The notes beneath the pieces were generated by a model. That model was not told the DNA's origin. It saw only the letters and a list, made by a program, of their open reading frames with translations, and ran no database searches. 64,000 nucleotides of DNA from assembly GCF_004006175.1 (NCBI RefSeq), contig NZ_CP033220.1, positions 99,294 through 163,293 on the forward strand. Direction: 5' to 3'. This DNA is from Parasedimentitalea marina. Its GTDB lineage: Bacteria > Pseudomonadota > Alphaproteobacteria > Rhodobacterales > Rhodobacteraceae. Numbering within the stretch: the first letter of the stretch is position 1; each line of letters begins with the position of its first letter. The position numbers were made by a program, and so were the translations under genes. Positions 18,120-27,452 of this stretch are shown one piece after another.

Positions 18120-18473
18120 GGGTGTGTTCCTTGCAGAGCTTAGAAATGGATATGACCCAGTTTGCCATAGCAGTCTGGGCTTCGTAAGGGCAAAATTTCA
18201 ACTGTGGCTTGCCCGACCGGTAGAACGGCCCTGCGGTTTGACCGCAGGGCCGGCTTTGCGCGTCAGTTTTGTGAGGCTCAGACTGATATCGGGTGTTTTC
18301 GTGTCCTGTGGGGCCCAGTTGACAGTTTACCGTCTTTGGATCTGAGATCCCAATCCAGAAAAGTAGACGCGCAGGGGGGCGCGTGTTAAATTCACAGCAG
18401 CACTTATCCTTCGATTGAGCAGATATAATTAGCGGGCCTTCTAAATGAGCCCCTCAGCAGGCAGAAAGATCAT
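18120..18473. other. intergenic region between gspC and the TPR lipoprotein gene
   Basis: 354 bp with no supported gene. It contains the strong hairpin 18226-18252, a weaker one (ACGCGC/GCGCGT) near 18366-18385, a TTGACA hexamer at 18319-18324 without a good -10 partner, and TATAAT at 18424-18429, 45 bp before the lipoprotein ATG, whose -35 is poor. It probably holds the promoters of the two divergent genes. Confidence 0.4.
18226..18252. repeat. strong 12-bp hairpin
   Basis: CGGCCCTGCGGT, loop TTG, and the exact reverse complement. The stem is long and GC-rich, but only a short T stretch (CTTTG) follows on the plus strand. It may be an isolated terminator or a leader structure for gspC or the lipoprotein gene. 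Confidence 0.45.
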
Positions 18474-18992
18474 ATGATGAGGACAGTTATTTTTGCCAAG
18501 GTTAGCCTTGCCGCTGTAGCATTGGTGGTCTTGGGCAGCTGCAGTGACAGTGTGACCGGGGCGACTAGCTTTCAGTCTCGCTATGGGGTGGCCCGCACTG
18601 CACTGGAAAGCGGCAACTACGACAAGGCCAGGCGAGCCTATACCCGGTTGCTGCAGGAAGAGGCCGGACCGCTGACCCCTCGGTTGCAGTTAGAATATGC
18701 GCATACGGAATTGCGCAGTGGTAATTTTCAGCAGGCTGCCAGCCTGGCCGCCGGTTTGGTTGCCAGTCAGAAAGACGAGGCGCGCGCCGCCGCGCTTTCG
18801 GTACAGGGAACTGCGCAACATGAATTGGGGCTGCGCCTCTTGAGTGAAGGTAAGACCGCTGAAGGGAAAGCTCAGCTGCAAGCCGCCAGTGCTGCTTTTT
18901 CTGAGGTTCTGAAACAGTATTCCAGCCTGGACCCATTGGGCTCTATGGCGGGACGCAGAGCCAGTATTGAGGCCAGGTTAAAAACCCTATAG
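18474..18992 (+). CDS. TPR-containing lipoprotein in the T2SS locus
   Basis: 172 residues, intact. Lipoprotein signal peptide with lipobox VLGSC and lipidated Cys at residue 23. Helical repeats follow (YGVARTALESGNYDKARRAY, LQLEYAHTELRSGNFQQAAS), as in tetratricopeptide proteins. It sits between gspC and gspM, so a role as an assembly or pilotin-like factor for the secretin is possible (inference). ATG 18477 is an equally good start. No specific family recognised. Confidence 0.7.
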   Translation: MMRTVIFAKVSLAAVALVVLGSCSDSVTGATSFQSRYGVARTALESGNYDKARRAYTRLLQEEAGPLTPRLQLEYAHTELRSGNFQQAASLAAGLVASQKDEARAAALSVQGTAQHELGLRLLSEGKTAEGKAQLQAASAAFSEVLKQYSSLDPLGSMAGRRASIEARLKTL

Positions 18993-19019
18993 CTGCAAAA
19001 TAGCCTGTATTAGACCCTA

Positions 19020-19520
19020 TTATGGGTCTGATGCCGGGGACAGGGTCAGCCATACATTGACCTGATTGGGAGCGTCTGTGGCCTCAAAGCGAAACCCTTT
19101 GAACCGATACCCCCAGTCGGGATGCGTGGTCGAGAGCCAATTGGCCAACCGGGCGAAATCAGCGCGCTCAAAGCGCATTTCTACTGTGCCGCCGGTGCCA
19201 GAGCGCAGTTCACCCAAAGAGGACCCCAGACCTGCAGCCCTCAGCCCGCTTTCCAACCCGCTCAGCCCAATGGCGCTGGCGGGTGCGGCAGAAAGGTCGG
19301 GCTGCTGCAGATTGATTTTTTCCACGGTCTGATCGGCGACCCAGACCAGCAGAGCCTGCGCCTCGGCCTCGGTGGCCTGTGCCTGCAGACGGTGATCATG
19401 CAAAGGCACCAGAACCGTCAGAAAAATCCCCAGAGGCAACACCGCAAAGACCAGGGCGGCCACCAGCAGCCGTTCGCGGCGGCTGAGGCGCAAAAGCAGA
19501 GAGATCAGGCCAGTGTTCAT
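19020..19520 (-). CDS. gspM: type II secretion protein GspM
   Basis: 166 residues, intact. A short cytoplasmic segment with RLSRRERLLVAALVF leads into one membrane span, then a periplasmic coiled coil and a ferredoxin-like domain (GSSLGELRSGTGGTVEMRFE, FARLANWLS). This is the standard GspM plan. The start overlaps the gspL stop by 4 nt (ATGA). It partners GspL in the inner-membrane platform and is the last gene of the gspGHIJKLM block. Confidence 0.85.
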   Translation of the reverse strand: MNTGLISLLLRLSRRERLLVAALVFAVLPLGIFLTVLVPLHDHRLQAQATEAEAQALLVWVADQTVEKINLQQPDLSAAPASAIGLSGLESGLRAAGLGSSLGELRSGTGGTVEMRFERADFARLANWLSTTHPDWGYRFKGFRFEATDAPNQVNVWLTLSPASDP

Positions 19521-20823
19521 TCTGTGTCCTCGGCCTGTGTTGCGATGGTGAATTCGGCGCGTACCCCATCGGAATCGCTGGCGGTGCCAGATTCTGTCAA
19601 CCGGGCGTCCAGGCCCTCTGCGGCAAAGGCTGCGGCAAGCCGTTCGGCTGCGGCAAAATCCGGGAGACGCAGGATCACTGAGAGGCCCTGTCCCTCTCGA
19701 TAGGTTAGCATTTCGGGTTTGGCGTCCGCCGCAGTGATGATGGCGCCGGCGCGCCGGGCCAGCTCCAGTGGGCTGGTCTGATGGGTGCTGGAGCCATTGG
19801 CACGCTGCAGCTCGGCCAGTACGCGGCTGACTTGCAGGCGGGGATCCAGCACTGGACCGCCCTGGGTGAAGTGCTGTTGCACCAGTTCCTGGGTCTTCGC
19901 TCTCAAGGCCTGGGTATGGGTCTCACTGCGCTGAATGGCAATCTGCTGGGCTGCCGCCCAAAGTGCTGCTGCCAGCGCCGCCGCCAAGAGTGGCCAGCGC
20001 CAAGGCAGGACACGCCGTGCCATCTGTACCTGCGATGCGATGGGATTTTTGCGCAGATCACATGCCAGCTCACCATGGGCGAGAACGCGCGGGACTATTT
20101 TCAATGCCTCAGCGTCAAAAAGCGTCTCTAATATTGGGATATTTCGTGATTCTGCCAGCGCTCTGATGGCCGGACCCACCTCGTTCATCACCAGTATAGC
20201 CCGCGGTGGTGGGCCGCTGTCCAAGGCTTGCTCCAAGAGCAGGGGGGTCAGTGTGAGATGCGCACTGAAACCGTCACTTGGACCAAGGCGGGCTTGGACA
20301 CGGTCCTCGGCGGTACAGGCCAGGGTCCAGAGATCGGTGGCAGTGGGGAGGGACAAATAGTCTGGTAGGACCGCGCGCCCTGAAAGGGTACTGAGGCTTT
20401 CGAGCCAGGCCGGATCTGCGGTGAAGACCCGGGTCCAGTTTTGGTGTTCGCCTTAGGGTGTCCCTGTATCGTAGGCACAAAGGGGCGCAGGGCCGGGGCA
20501 AAGCCCAGCCGGTCCGCCAGCTGACGACGGGCCACTTTTTCGCGGATACCGCTGCGCAGTGAGGCCGGCAAATCAAGGCTGTAGAGTGGTACCATCTCGC
20601 CAGGCACCAGCACCACTTGATGCGACGCGGCCAGGGGCCCGCCCAAAAGTATGAAGTCTGGTGCAGCCTTGGAGGGCCGGCTGGTGGGGGCTGCGGACAT
20701 CGGGGCAGGGCTCCAGTTGCGGGGTGGTATCGCTGCAGAATGCGCAGGGACGCTGGCAAGTGCAATCCGTTGGCGGACAGGATCTGTTGTGTCTGCAGGT
20801 TTTACCCGAGAACTCAAGGCCAT
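19517..20823 (-). CDS. gspL: type II secretion protein GspL (one frameshift)
   Basis: About 435 residues. The cytoplasmic actin-like domain occupies the first two thirds, with a Pro/Ala-rich start (MALSSRVKPADTTDPV) and FILLGGPLAASHQVVLVPGE. A missing A near 20440 splits the frame; repair gives ANTKNWTRVFTADPAWLESL and then VLPDYLSLPTATDLW. A membrane span (LPWRWPLLAAALAAALWAAA) and a periplasmic ferredoxin-like domain follow. It recruits GspE to the inner membrane through GspM. The start overlaps the gspK end by 10 bp. Confidence 0.85.
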
Positions 20824-21743
20824 GCGCTGCGGCGCCAGGCAATCGTGATGCGTCGGGGCAACCCTTTCCGTTGAAATATCGTGACCCGCTGCGCTTTGCG
20901 ATCCCCCAGGGTGGTGGTCGCCTCAGCCCGGAACCAGTTTGAAGAGACCGCGAACAGATCGGGGGACAGCTGCGGCGCGGAATCCGTTGGGTCGTCGGTC
21001 TCCTCGGTGTCTTCTTCAATCCCGACAGCTGAGAGAAAGGCTGCAGAGGAGTCAAAGGGCTGTCGTTGCCGGGTGGACAGCAGACGAATGAGAACGGCGG
21101 GGGGCAAATGTGGCAGGAAAGCTGCCAGCACCTCTTTGGATGCAGTGTTCACATTGAGGGCGCTGTCCCCTGGCAGGGCCGCCAAAAACGGAGACAACCG
21201 CTGAAATGAGCGATCCGAAAGCTGTGGAATGGCCCGCAGCTGCTCCAGACTGAGAATGGCCCCCCCGACCGGATCCAGAGGCGGGTCTAACCGGATCCAG
21301 GGCCCCTGGTTTTCTGGCCCTCCCGGGCGCAGGAAAGAGCGGATTGCCGCGCCCGTCCGGGCGGGGATGGCCAGCCGCGTCAACAGGCGGTCAAACGCCT
21401 GATGGGCGATGATATGTTCGGGGTCGGCCAACCAATTCACGTTGAAACGCCCCTGCAGACCGGTGATCTGGCCGCTGACAGAGCCGCGGGCCAATGGCAA
21501 AACCGGCAACGGTTTTGCCCAGGATTCTCCAAGATGGTCGATGCTGTTGGTGTCGGCAGTGAGCTGCGCCATGGCAAAGGCATCAAAGGCATCCAACCCC
21601 ATGGCCAGCTGATCCGCATCCTGGCCCGCCTGCAACCGCGCCCGCCCGATTTCAGACCGGGTCAACAAAAAGACTGCCACCGCAGAGAGCGCGGCCACGA
21701 GAATGAGGGCATTGATCAGGACAAAGCCTCTGTCCGGGCTCAT
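20814..21743 (-). CDS. gspK: type II secretion minor pseudopilin GspK
   Basis: 309 residues, intact. Class III leader MSPDRG, then FVLINALILVAALSAVAVFL; position +5 is Asn, not Glu, the known hallmark of GspK. The large globular domain contains LNVNTASKEVLAAFLPHLPP, a helix-hairpin-helix typical of GspK. It tips the pseudopilus with GspI and GspJ. Start ATG 21743 overlaps the gspJ stop. Confidence 0.92.
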   Translation of the reverse strand: MSPDRGFVLINALILVAALSAVAVFLLTRSEIGRARLQAGQDADQLAMGLDAFDAFAMAQLTADTNSIDHLGESWAKPLPVLPLARGSVSGQITGLQGRFNVNWLADPEHIIAHQAFDRLLTRLAIPARTGAAIRSFLRPGGPENQGPWIRLDPPLDPVGGAILSLEQLRAIPQLSDRSFQRLSPFLAALPGDSALNVNTASKEVLAAFLPHLPPAVLIRLLSTRQRQPFDSSAAFLSAVGIEEDTEETDDPTDSAPQLSPDLFAVSSNWFRAEATTTLGDRKAQRVTIFQRKGLPRRITIAWRRSAWP

Positions 21744-22399
21744 TTTAGGGTCTCCACAAGGGAAAGGCGGCCAAAATTACGGGTTTCCAAGATCAGTTCC
21801 AACGCCAGAGGGACTGTGCTTGAATAAATTTCAGGCGCGGGGCCACTGTGATCGCCATCAGATGCGTGGCCGGTATCAGGAGTGGGCTGCAGGGTGGTTG
21901 GTGCGACACCATCAACCCAACCCTGCGTCTCCCAGTAACTGCGCAGACGGAGCCCGGTCACACCTTCAAGCACTGGCATGGCCGGGTTTTGCGCAGAGGC
22001 ACGCGCGGGTGTCAGCGCGGGCCAGATGCGCCGGCTGAGCCGCTCGTTCTGGAGCTGCCACTCGATGCGGTGCAGGCCAGCGCTGCCGTGATCCGTCAGC
22101 CTGGATTGCCCACTGACCGAAAGCGCCAGCACCCCGTTCCGGAACCGGACAGCCGATTGCGGTGGGGCGCGTTCTGGGGGGTAAAACAACATGGGAACCA
22201 CGGCCGAAAGATCCGCGCGCAACAGGCTGACGGTGCGGTCAAGCTCGGCGGCCCGTTCACTGCGCTGGATCAGATCTTCGCGCATGCGGATCATACCACT
22301 CAGGGCCTGCACACCCAGAACGGCCACCAGGGCGAAAATGGCCATAGCGGCGACCAGCTCAAGGAGGCTGAGGCCATGATCCTGCTGCGATAGTTTCAC
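21740..22399 (-). CDS. gspJ: type II secretion minor pseudopilin GspJ
   Basis: 219 residues, intact. Prepilin leader MKLSQQDHG, then LSLLELVAAMAIFALVAVLG with Glu at +5. The first mature residue is Leu instead of Phe. The C-terminal domain (MPVLEGVTGLRLRSYW, TVPLALELILET) matches the GspJ fold. The stop and start overlap the flanking genes by 4 nt. Confidence 0.9.
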   Translation of the reverse strand: MKLSQQDHGLSLLELVAAMAIFALVAVLGVQALSGMIRMREDLIQRSERAAELDRTVSLLRADLSAVVPMLFYPPERAPPQSAVRFRNGVLALSVSGQSRLTDHGSAGLHRIEWQLQNERLSRRIWPALTPARASAQNPAMPVLEGVTGLRLRSYWETQGWVDGVAPTTLQPTPDTGHASDGDHSGPAPEIYSSTVPLALELILETRNFGRLSLVETLK

Positions 22400-22785
22400 C
22401 GTCGCACCCCGGGCGGCAGATAAACCACCAGCATCGCCGCTTCACCAGATACGGCGCGCGCGGTGATCCTGCTGAGCAACAGCCCGCCTGCGGTGGTTTC
22501 AGAGTGGGTTTCAATGGAAATGGGCTGACCCGCCAGGGTAACCTGACCGGGGAGCGCGTGGCCAGGACCGTAAAGCTGCAGTTCCTCGGCGCGATTGCGG
22601 GCGGCCAGCCGGGCCAGAATCCGGGGCATCTCGCTGCCGATGCTCAGGCGTGACTGATCAGTGGCCCGCAGCGCTGCCATGCTGCCGATGGCCAGCACCA
22701 GGATGGCCACGGCAAGCTCGACCAGTGTCAGCCCGGAGGTGCGCGCTTGCGGGGTCAATTGCTCTGGCATGTCAGGCCTGTCCAT
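22396..22785 (-). CDS. gspI: type II secretion minor pseudopilin GspI
   Basis: 129 residues, intact. The 18-residue leader ends in Gly and is followed by LTLVELAVAILVLAIGSMAA with Glu at +5. NRAEELQLYG is the conserved A/N-x-AEEL segment of GspI. It nucleates the pseudopilus tip with GspJ and GspK. The start lies 31 bp inside the end of gspH. Confidence 0.9.
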   Translation of the reverse strand: MDRPDMPEQLTPQARTSGLTLVELAVAILVLAIGSMAALRATDQSRLSIGSEMPRILARLAARNRAEELQLYGPGHALPGQVTLAGQPISIETHSETTAGGLLLSRITARAVSGEAAMLVVYLPPGVRR

Positions 22786-23216
22786 CCATCGCTTTCGCAG
22801 CGGCCACCAGAACCAAAGTTGATATGAAACGCGCTGGTTTGTCCGGTGGCGAGAAGGATGATTTCGGGAGTGTCAGACGCGGCTGCGCGGTCCGAGGGTA
22901 CCAGATGCACGGGGCCTTGCCAGCGTTGCAGTTGGGTAGAGAATTGCCAACCGTCTTTGAGTTTTTCAGCCCGGCGCAGTCCCTGTAGGGACAGCGCGAG
23001 CCCCAGACTTTGGTGCCCCGTGATTGCCCGCTGGCGGGTTGACGAAAACTGGATCTGAAACAGGGCCATATCGCGGTCCGACGGGGCAGCCCCGCGCGGG
23101 AGGGACAGGACAGCTGCAATTGCAAGCACGGCAAGAATGGCGAGGCTGACCAACAGTTCAATCAGCGTAAAACCCGCATCCGAGTGGATAGGCTGTGTCT
23201 CTAATTTAAGGCCCAA
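22755..23216 (-). CDS. gspH: type II secretion minor pseudopilin GspH
   Basis: 153 residues, intact. Leader to Gly15, then FTLIELLVSLAILAVLAIAA with Glu at +5. LFQIQFSSTRQRAITGHQSL and the late INFGSGGRCESDGWTG fit GspH, the pseudopilin joining the tip to the GspG shaft. It overlaps gspG by 16 bp and gspI by 31 bp. Confidence 0.88.
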   Translation of the reverse strand: MGLKLETQPIHSDAGFTLIELLVSLAILAVLAIAAVLSLPRGAAPSDRDMALFQIQFSSTRQRAITGHQSLGLALSLQGLRRAEKLKDGWQFSTQLQRWQGPVHLVPSDRAAASDTPEIILLATGQTSAFHINFGSGGRCESDGWTGLTCQSN

Positions 23217-23662
23217 GAACCTATGTCCGCCTCTGTACCGGTGCCGCCGACCACTCCGTTGGCGCCATAGCTGAAAATGTCGAACTCGCCATGAACCCCA
23301 GGTGAAAGATACAGATAAGGTTGACCCCAGGGATCCACCGGCAACCGGTCCATATACCCGTTTTCAGCCCAGTTGGCGGGCACTGGATCGCCGCTCGGCC
23401 GGGTGACCAGCGCCAGGAGGCCCTGCTCAGTTGTGGGGTATCGATAGTTGTCGAGCCGGTAGAGTTTCACCGCACTGGAGATGGCAGCAATATCAGATTG
23501 CGCGCGCACCGCGCGGGCCTGATCCGGGCGATCGATGACGCGGGGCACGATCACCAATGCAAGCACGGAAAGGATGACCACGACCACCATCAGCTCCAAC
23601 AGGGAAAAGCCTGCATCTCGGCGGGGCGGGCAGCAGCCGGGCTGGGCGCTGGGATGCGTCAT
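23201..23662 (-). CDS. gspG: type II secretion major pseudopilin GspG
   Basis: 153 residues, intact. Leader to Gly18, then FSLLELMVVVVILSVLALVI with Glu at +5. The body has the diagnostic YRLDNYRYPTTEQGL, LPVDPWGQPYLYLSPG and FDIFSYGANGVVGGTG ending, which includes the calcium-site loop. It forms the pseudopilus shaft and is processed by GspO, encoded divergently across a 147-bp gap. First gene of the gspGHIJKLM operon. Confidence 0.95.
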   Translation of the reverse strand: MTHPSAQPGCCPPRRDAGFSLLELMVVVVILSVLALVIVPRVIDRPDQARAVRAQSDIAAISSAVKLYRLDNYRYPTTEQGLLALVTRPSGDPVPANWAENGYMDRLPVDPWGQPYLYLSPGVHGEFDIFSYGANGVVGGTGTEADIGSWALN

Positions 23663-23705
23663 GGGAGGGACTCTTTCATTTGTCTGGTCACATGGTAGAG
23701 GGGGA

Positions 23706-23764
23706 CCTCTGTCTTTTGATCTTTAACCGATCCGGGTAGGAGTCCGAAAGGGGGAAGACAGAGG
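23706..23764. promoter_or_regulatory. spaced inverted repeat in the gspG/gspO promoter region
   Basis: CCTCTGTCTT at 23706-23715 and its exact reverse complement AAGACAGAGG at 23755-23764, 39 bp apart, in the divergent gap between gspG and gspO. The centre-to-centre distance is near 49 bp. It could bind one regulator at two sites or pair in RNA. Function is inferred from position only. Confidence 0.35.
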
Positions 23765-23809
23765 AGTGCGGCTTATGCAGACAGGTTTTGGACACAGAGT
23801 AGAACCTAC

Positions 23810-24571
23810 ATGAGTACAGATCTGCTGTTTGTGCTTTTGCTGGCTCCGGCTATTGGCTCCTTTCTTGGGGTCCTGGTCGACCGGCTGACCCGGGGAGGAC
23901 GTGATTCGGCGCCGCTCTGCCTGCCGCAACTGCAAGACGGTGCTGGCGCCCCGCGACCTTATTCCAATCGTCTCTTTGCTCTGGTGCGCGGCCACTGTCG
24001 CCATTGCGCTGCGCCGATTCCGGCCTGGTTGCTCTATATTGAGATCCTGGCCACAGGGGCGGCGGTGCTGGCGGTGGCAGCCGGGGACGGTTGCCACTGT
24101 GCTGCTGTCCTGTCTGCTCCTGTGGCTCCTGATTGGTCTGGCGGTGGCGGACCTGTTGTGGTTCCGGTTGCCGGACGGGCTGACCCTGGCTCTGTTTTTG
24201 ACTGTTTTGATTGGAGCCTGGCAGGCGGACACTTTGACGCTGACCCTCTGGGGCGCGCTGTTGGGGGCGGCAGTTTTGGGGGCTGCGGGTGGGCTACAGG
24301 CTTTGCGTGGTCGCCAGGGGCTGGGGTTTGGAGATGTCAAACTGATGGTGGGGCTCGGCGGTTTTTCTGGCCCCTATGATCTTCCCCTGATGGTGCTGTT
24401 GGCGGCGCTTTCGGGGTTGGGCGCGGCGCTGGTCCTGGCATGGCGGGGCGGGGACGTCAGGTCGTTGGGTCAACGCGCGTTACCTTTGGCACAGCGCTCT
24501 GTGCAGCAGCAGCAGTGCTTTGGCTTCTGCGTGCCGCCGGGGTGATGGTCCCAGTGGGCCGTTGGGTTTGA
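23810..24571 (+). CDS. gspO: prepilin peptidase GspO (several frameshifts)
   Basis: Membrane aspartic peptidase that cleaves and methylates the pseudopilins. MSTDLLFVLLLAPAIGSFLG is the usual first span. After run-length repair near 23892-23895 (G), 23975-23977 (T), 24086-24089 (G) and 24476 the order is RGEDVIRRRSACRNCKTVL, HCRHCAAPIPAWLLYIEI, GLAVADLLWFRLPDGLTL and GLGFGDVKLMVGLGGF. These give the paired CxxC motifs and both catalytic aspartates (in VADL and in GFGDVKL). The end VTFGTALCAAAAVLWLLRAA leads to TGA 24569-24571. About 255 residues. This gene has one of the highest frameshift densities here. Confidence 0.85.
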
Positions 24572-24616
24572 TCTTGCCGCAGGTGGGTCGTAAGATCGCG
24601 CCGCAGGTTCCAGAAG

Positions 24617-26211
24617 ATGAGATATTATGACACTTTCAAAACCACTTTTCCACTTATGGCTCTTCTGGCGTTGTCGCCCATCTGGCCTTCTGCTCCTTGG
24701 GCACAGGAGGCGGGTGCGGAAACAGCGACCGCCCTGCCAGAGATGGCAGATATCGAACAGGCCTGGGCGCAGGGAAATTTTGTTTTGCCCGGCAGGGTTA
24801 AAACGCCGTGCCGAAGAAACCGGGGCGGCCCTGGCACAGTACCGCTATGGGCGGGTCTTGCTGGAAGGTCGCGGTGGACCCACAGATCGTGAGGCGGCCC
24901 GGCTCTGGTTAGAGAAGGCGGCGGCGCAGACCCATGTGGAGGCCTCGGTGCTGCTGGCCAGGATTTATCTCAGCGCCCCGAGGGAGATCCCGTCAGCCAG
25001 CCCGCCCGCGCGGCGCGGCTGTTCAAATCTGCGGCGGCGCGGGGCAACAGTGAGGCGCAATATTATCTGGGTCTGCTGTATCGCAGTGGTGTTAGGGGTA
25101 ACAGCGCATCCAGAGGAAGCGTTTACCTGGCTGCTGGCGGCTTCGGAGAACGGTCATATAGAGGCACAATTTGAGCTGAGCCGGGCCTATGCACGCGGGA
25201 AGGCATCGCGGAGGATGCCAAACAGGCGCTGCGCTGGATGCAGGAAGCCGCTGATGCAGGCCATGGTGAGGCGCAGTTCTTTTGGCCTATGCGCTGGACC
25301 GCGGACAGGGGTAGAACAGAACCGAAGGGCGGCCGTTGACTGGTTGCTGCGCTCGGCCGAAACCGGCTTTGGTCAGGCGCAATTGGCACTGGGGCGCAAA
25401 TATCTGACAGGAGACGGAGTCGCGGCCCGTCCCGCCGAGGCGCAGCGCTGGCTGGAAGCGGCGGCGGCGCAGGGCAGCGGCGGCGGCCACCGTGCTGGGG
25501 ACCGCCTTGCGCGGCGCCCATGGGGTTCCTGCTGACCCGGCGCTGGCGGTGCGTTGGCTAAAGGCAGCCTCCGATGCAGGGGTGGCTGAGGCCAGTTTTA
25601 CGTTAGGACAGATACGCGAAGCGGGAGACGCCGCTGCACCAGACCTTCAGGACGCGGTGGTGCTGTACCGGCTGGCAGTGGACCAAGGCAGCGCGGTGGC
25701 AGAGCAGCATCTGGGCAGTTTGGCGGCGACCGGCGCGCTCGACGGGCTGTTGGCGCCGCACCGTGCCATACCCTGGGTCGTGGCTGCGGCCGAGGCTGGA
25801 AATCCGGCCGCCGCGGATTGGTTATCGCAGCAGGCCGCTGCCGGTCTACGTCCGGCCCAGACGGCCTTTGGCCTTTGGTTGCTGACGCAGGAAGACAGGT
25901 CCGGAGAGATTTCGGTCCAGGCCGCTGACCAGTTTCAAGCGGCCGCTGAAACCGGCGATGTGGAGGCCCAACACAATCTTGGACGTCTTTATATTCAGGG
26001 TCAGGGTGTGGACCAGGACTATGTCATGGCCCACAAATGGTTCAACATCGCGGCCGCAGGCGGTCACCGGGATGCGCTGAAGATGCGCGGCGTGGTGGCT
26101 GATTTGATGACACCGGAGCAGGTCGCAAAAGCGCAGACCGCGGCAAGAGGGTTTGTTGAGCGCCCGCCTGCGGCGTTGTCAGAAGAGACCTCCGAAGGAA
26201 TTTCACAGTGA
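24617..26211 (+). CDS. exported Sel1-repeat protein 1 (several frameshifts)
   Basis: About 530 residues. A signal peptide (FPLMALLALSPIWPSAPWAQ) is followed by about ten Sel1-like repeats, e.g. ALAQYRYGRVLLEGRGG, AQYYLGLLYRSGVRG, AQLALGRKYLTGDGV and EAQHNLGRLYIQGQGVDQDY. Frame changes near 24800, 24990, 25090, 25200, 25280 and 25480 interrupt a continuous repeat array. The end AHKWFNIAAAGGHRDALKMR is the usual Sel1 cap. Sel1 proteins are helical scaffolds; a periplasmic role next to the T2SS is likely, but the partner is unknown. The stop overlaps the GTG start of the next gene. Confidence 0.75.
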
Positions 26212-27429
26212 CCTCGTCTCTGAGCTGGCGCCTGGCTTTCTGTTTTACCCTTTGGCTGTCGCAGCCCCTGTCATTGCAGGCGCAGGAAACGCTTGCCGAT
26301 TGGCGGGACGTACCTGTTGCGCAGCTTGAACAGGGGGCCCAGAACGGGGTGGCTGATGCGCAATACGCCCTGGGACTGCGGCTGGAAAAGGGCCGTGGCC
26401 TGCTGCAGAATTTTGCCCTTGCCGCGACATGGTTCACGCGGGCGGCCGATCAGGGACATGCGGCGGCGCAACACCGGTTGGGCCAGTATTATTTTGATGG
26501 CATAGGGTGGAGACAAACGCACAGGCCGCTTTGAACTGGCTGCGCAAGGCAGCGCAGGCCGGAGATGCGACGTATCTCTATGATCTGGCGCGCGTGCTGG
26601 AAACACAGCCCGAGGGGAAACCTCTGGCGGCTGATCTGTATCAACAGGCTGCGGATCTGGGGCATCAGGAGGCGGCGGTAAGCCTGGCTGTGCTGTATCA
26701 AAACGGCACTGGGGTGGCTCAAGATTTTGCCAGGGCATTGCAGCTTTATGAGGGGCCGGCGGCGGGGCAGGCGCGGGCGCAGAACAATCTGGGACTGCTC
26801 TACGTGCGTGGAAATGGCGTGCAGCAGGATTATGTCCGGGCTGCCGCGCTGTTTCAGGCTGCTGCAGATCAAGGATTGGCGTTGGCCATGGGCAATCTGG
26901 CCACCATGTATGAGAATGGATTTGGCGTGCCGCTGGATGAGGCGCTGGCTGTCGAATTGCATCAGCTTGCCGCGCGAAAAAACAGCGCCAAGACTGGCAA
27001 CCTGCACCCAGGGTGGGTCTTTGATACCCGTCTGGCGCCTCCGGACAGCAGCGCCGAGGCGCTAGAGCGCCTGCGTCAAGGGGTCACGCGCGGGGATCCT
27101 CTGGCCGGCTTTTTGCTGGGCTGGCACCATCTGCAGAAAACGGAAACCTCACAGGAAGAATTTCGCCAGGCGGCGCGGCTTTGCGGTCCTCGGCAGAGGC
27201 AGGGTACCCGCCAGCCATGGCCAATCTGGGCCTTATGTATTTTGAAGGTCGGGCGCTGCCACAGGACTATGTTCTTGGATATATGTGGCTGGTGCTGGCC
27301 GCCAGTGCCGGGCAGCCCGAAGCCCCGGAACTGGCGGTTGTACTTTCCGCACGGATGACCCAGAGCCAGCTTGTTGAAGCGCAAGAGCTGGCCGTCATAA
27401 AGGGCGGCGATCAATTGGCGAACAGATAA
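26208..27429 (+). CDS. exported Sel1-repeat protein 2 (frameshifts)
   Basis: About 406 residues, starting at GTG 26208 overlapping the previous stop (GTGA). Signal peptide LAFCFTLWLSQPLSLQAQ, then Sel1-like repeats such as DAQYALGLRLEKGRGLLQ, AAAQHRLGQYYFDGIG, AQNNLGLLYVRGNGVQQDY and PAMANLGLMYFEGRALPQDY. Frames shift near 26507 and 27180. The closing YMWLVLAASAGQPEA is again the Sel1 cap. It is a paralogue of gene 24617-26211, and the two form a translationally coupled pair. It converges with the adhesin gene 23 bp away. Confidence 0.75.
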
Positions 27430-27452
27430 CCCACTTGGGAAACCGGGCTGGA

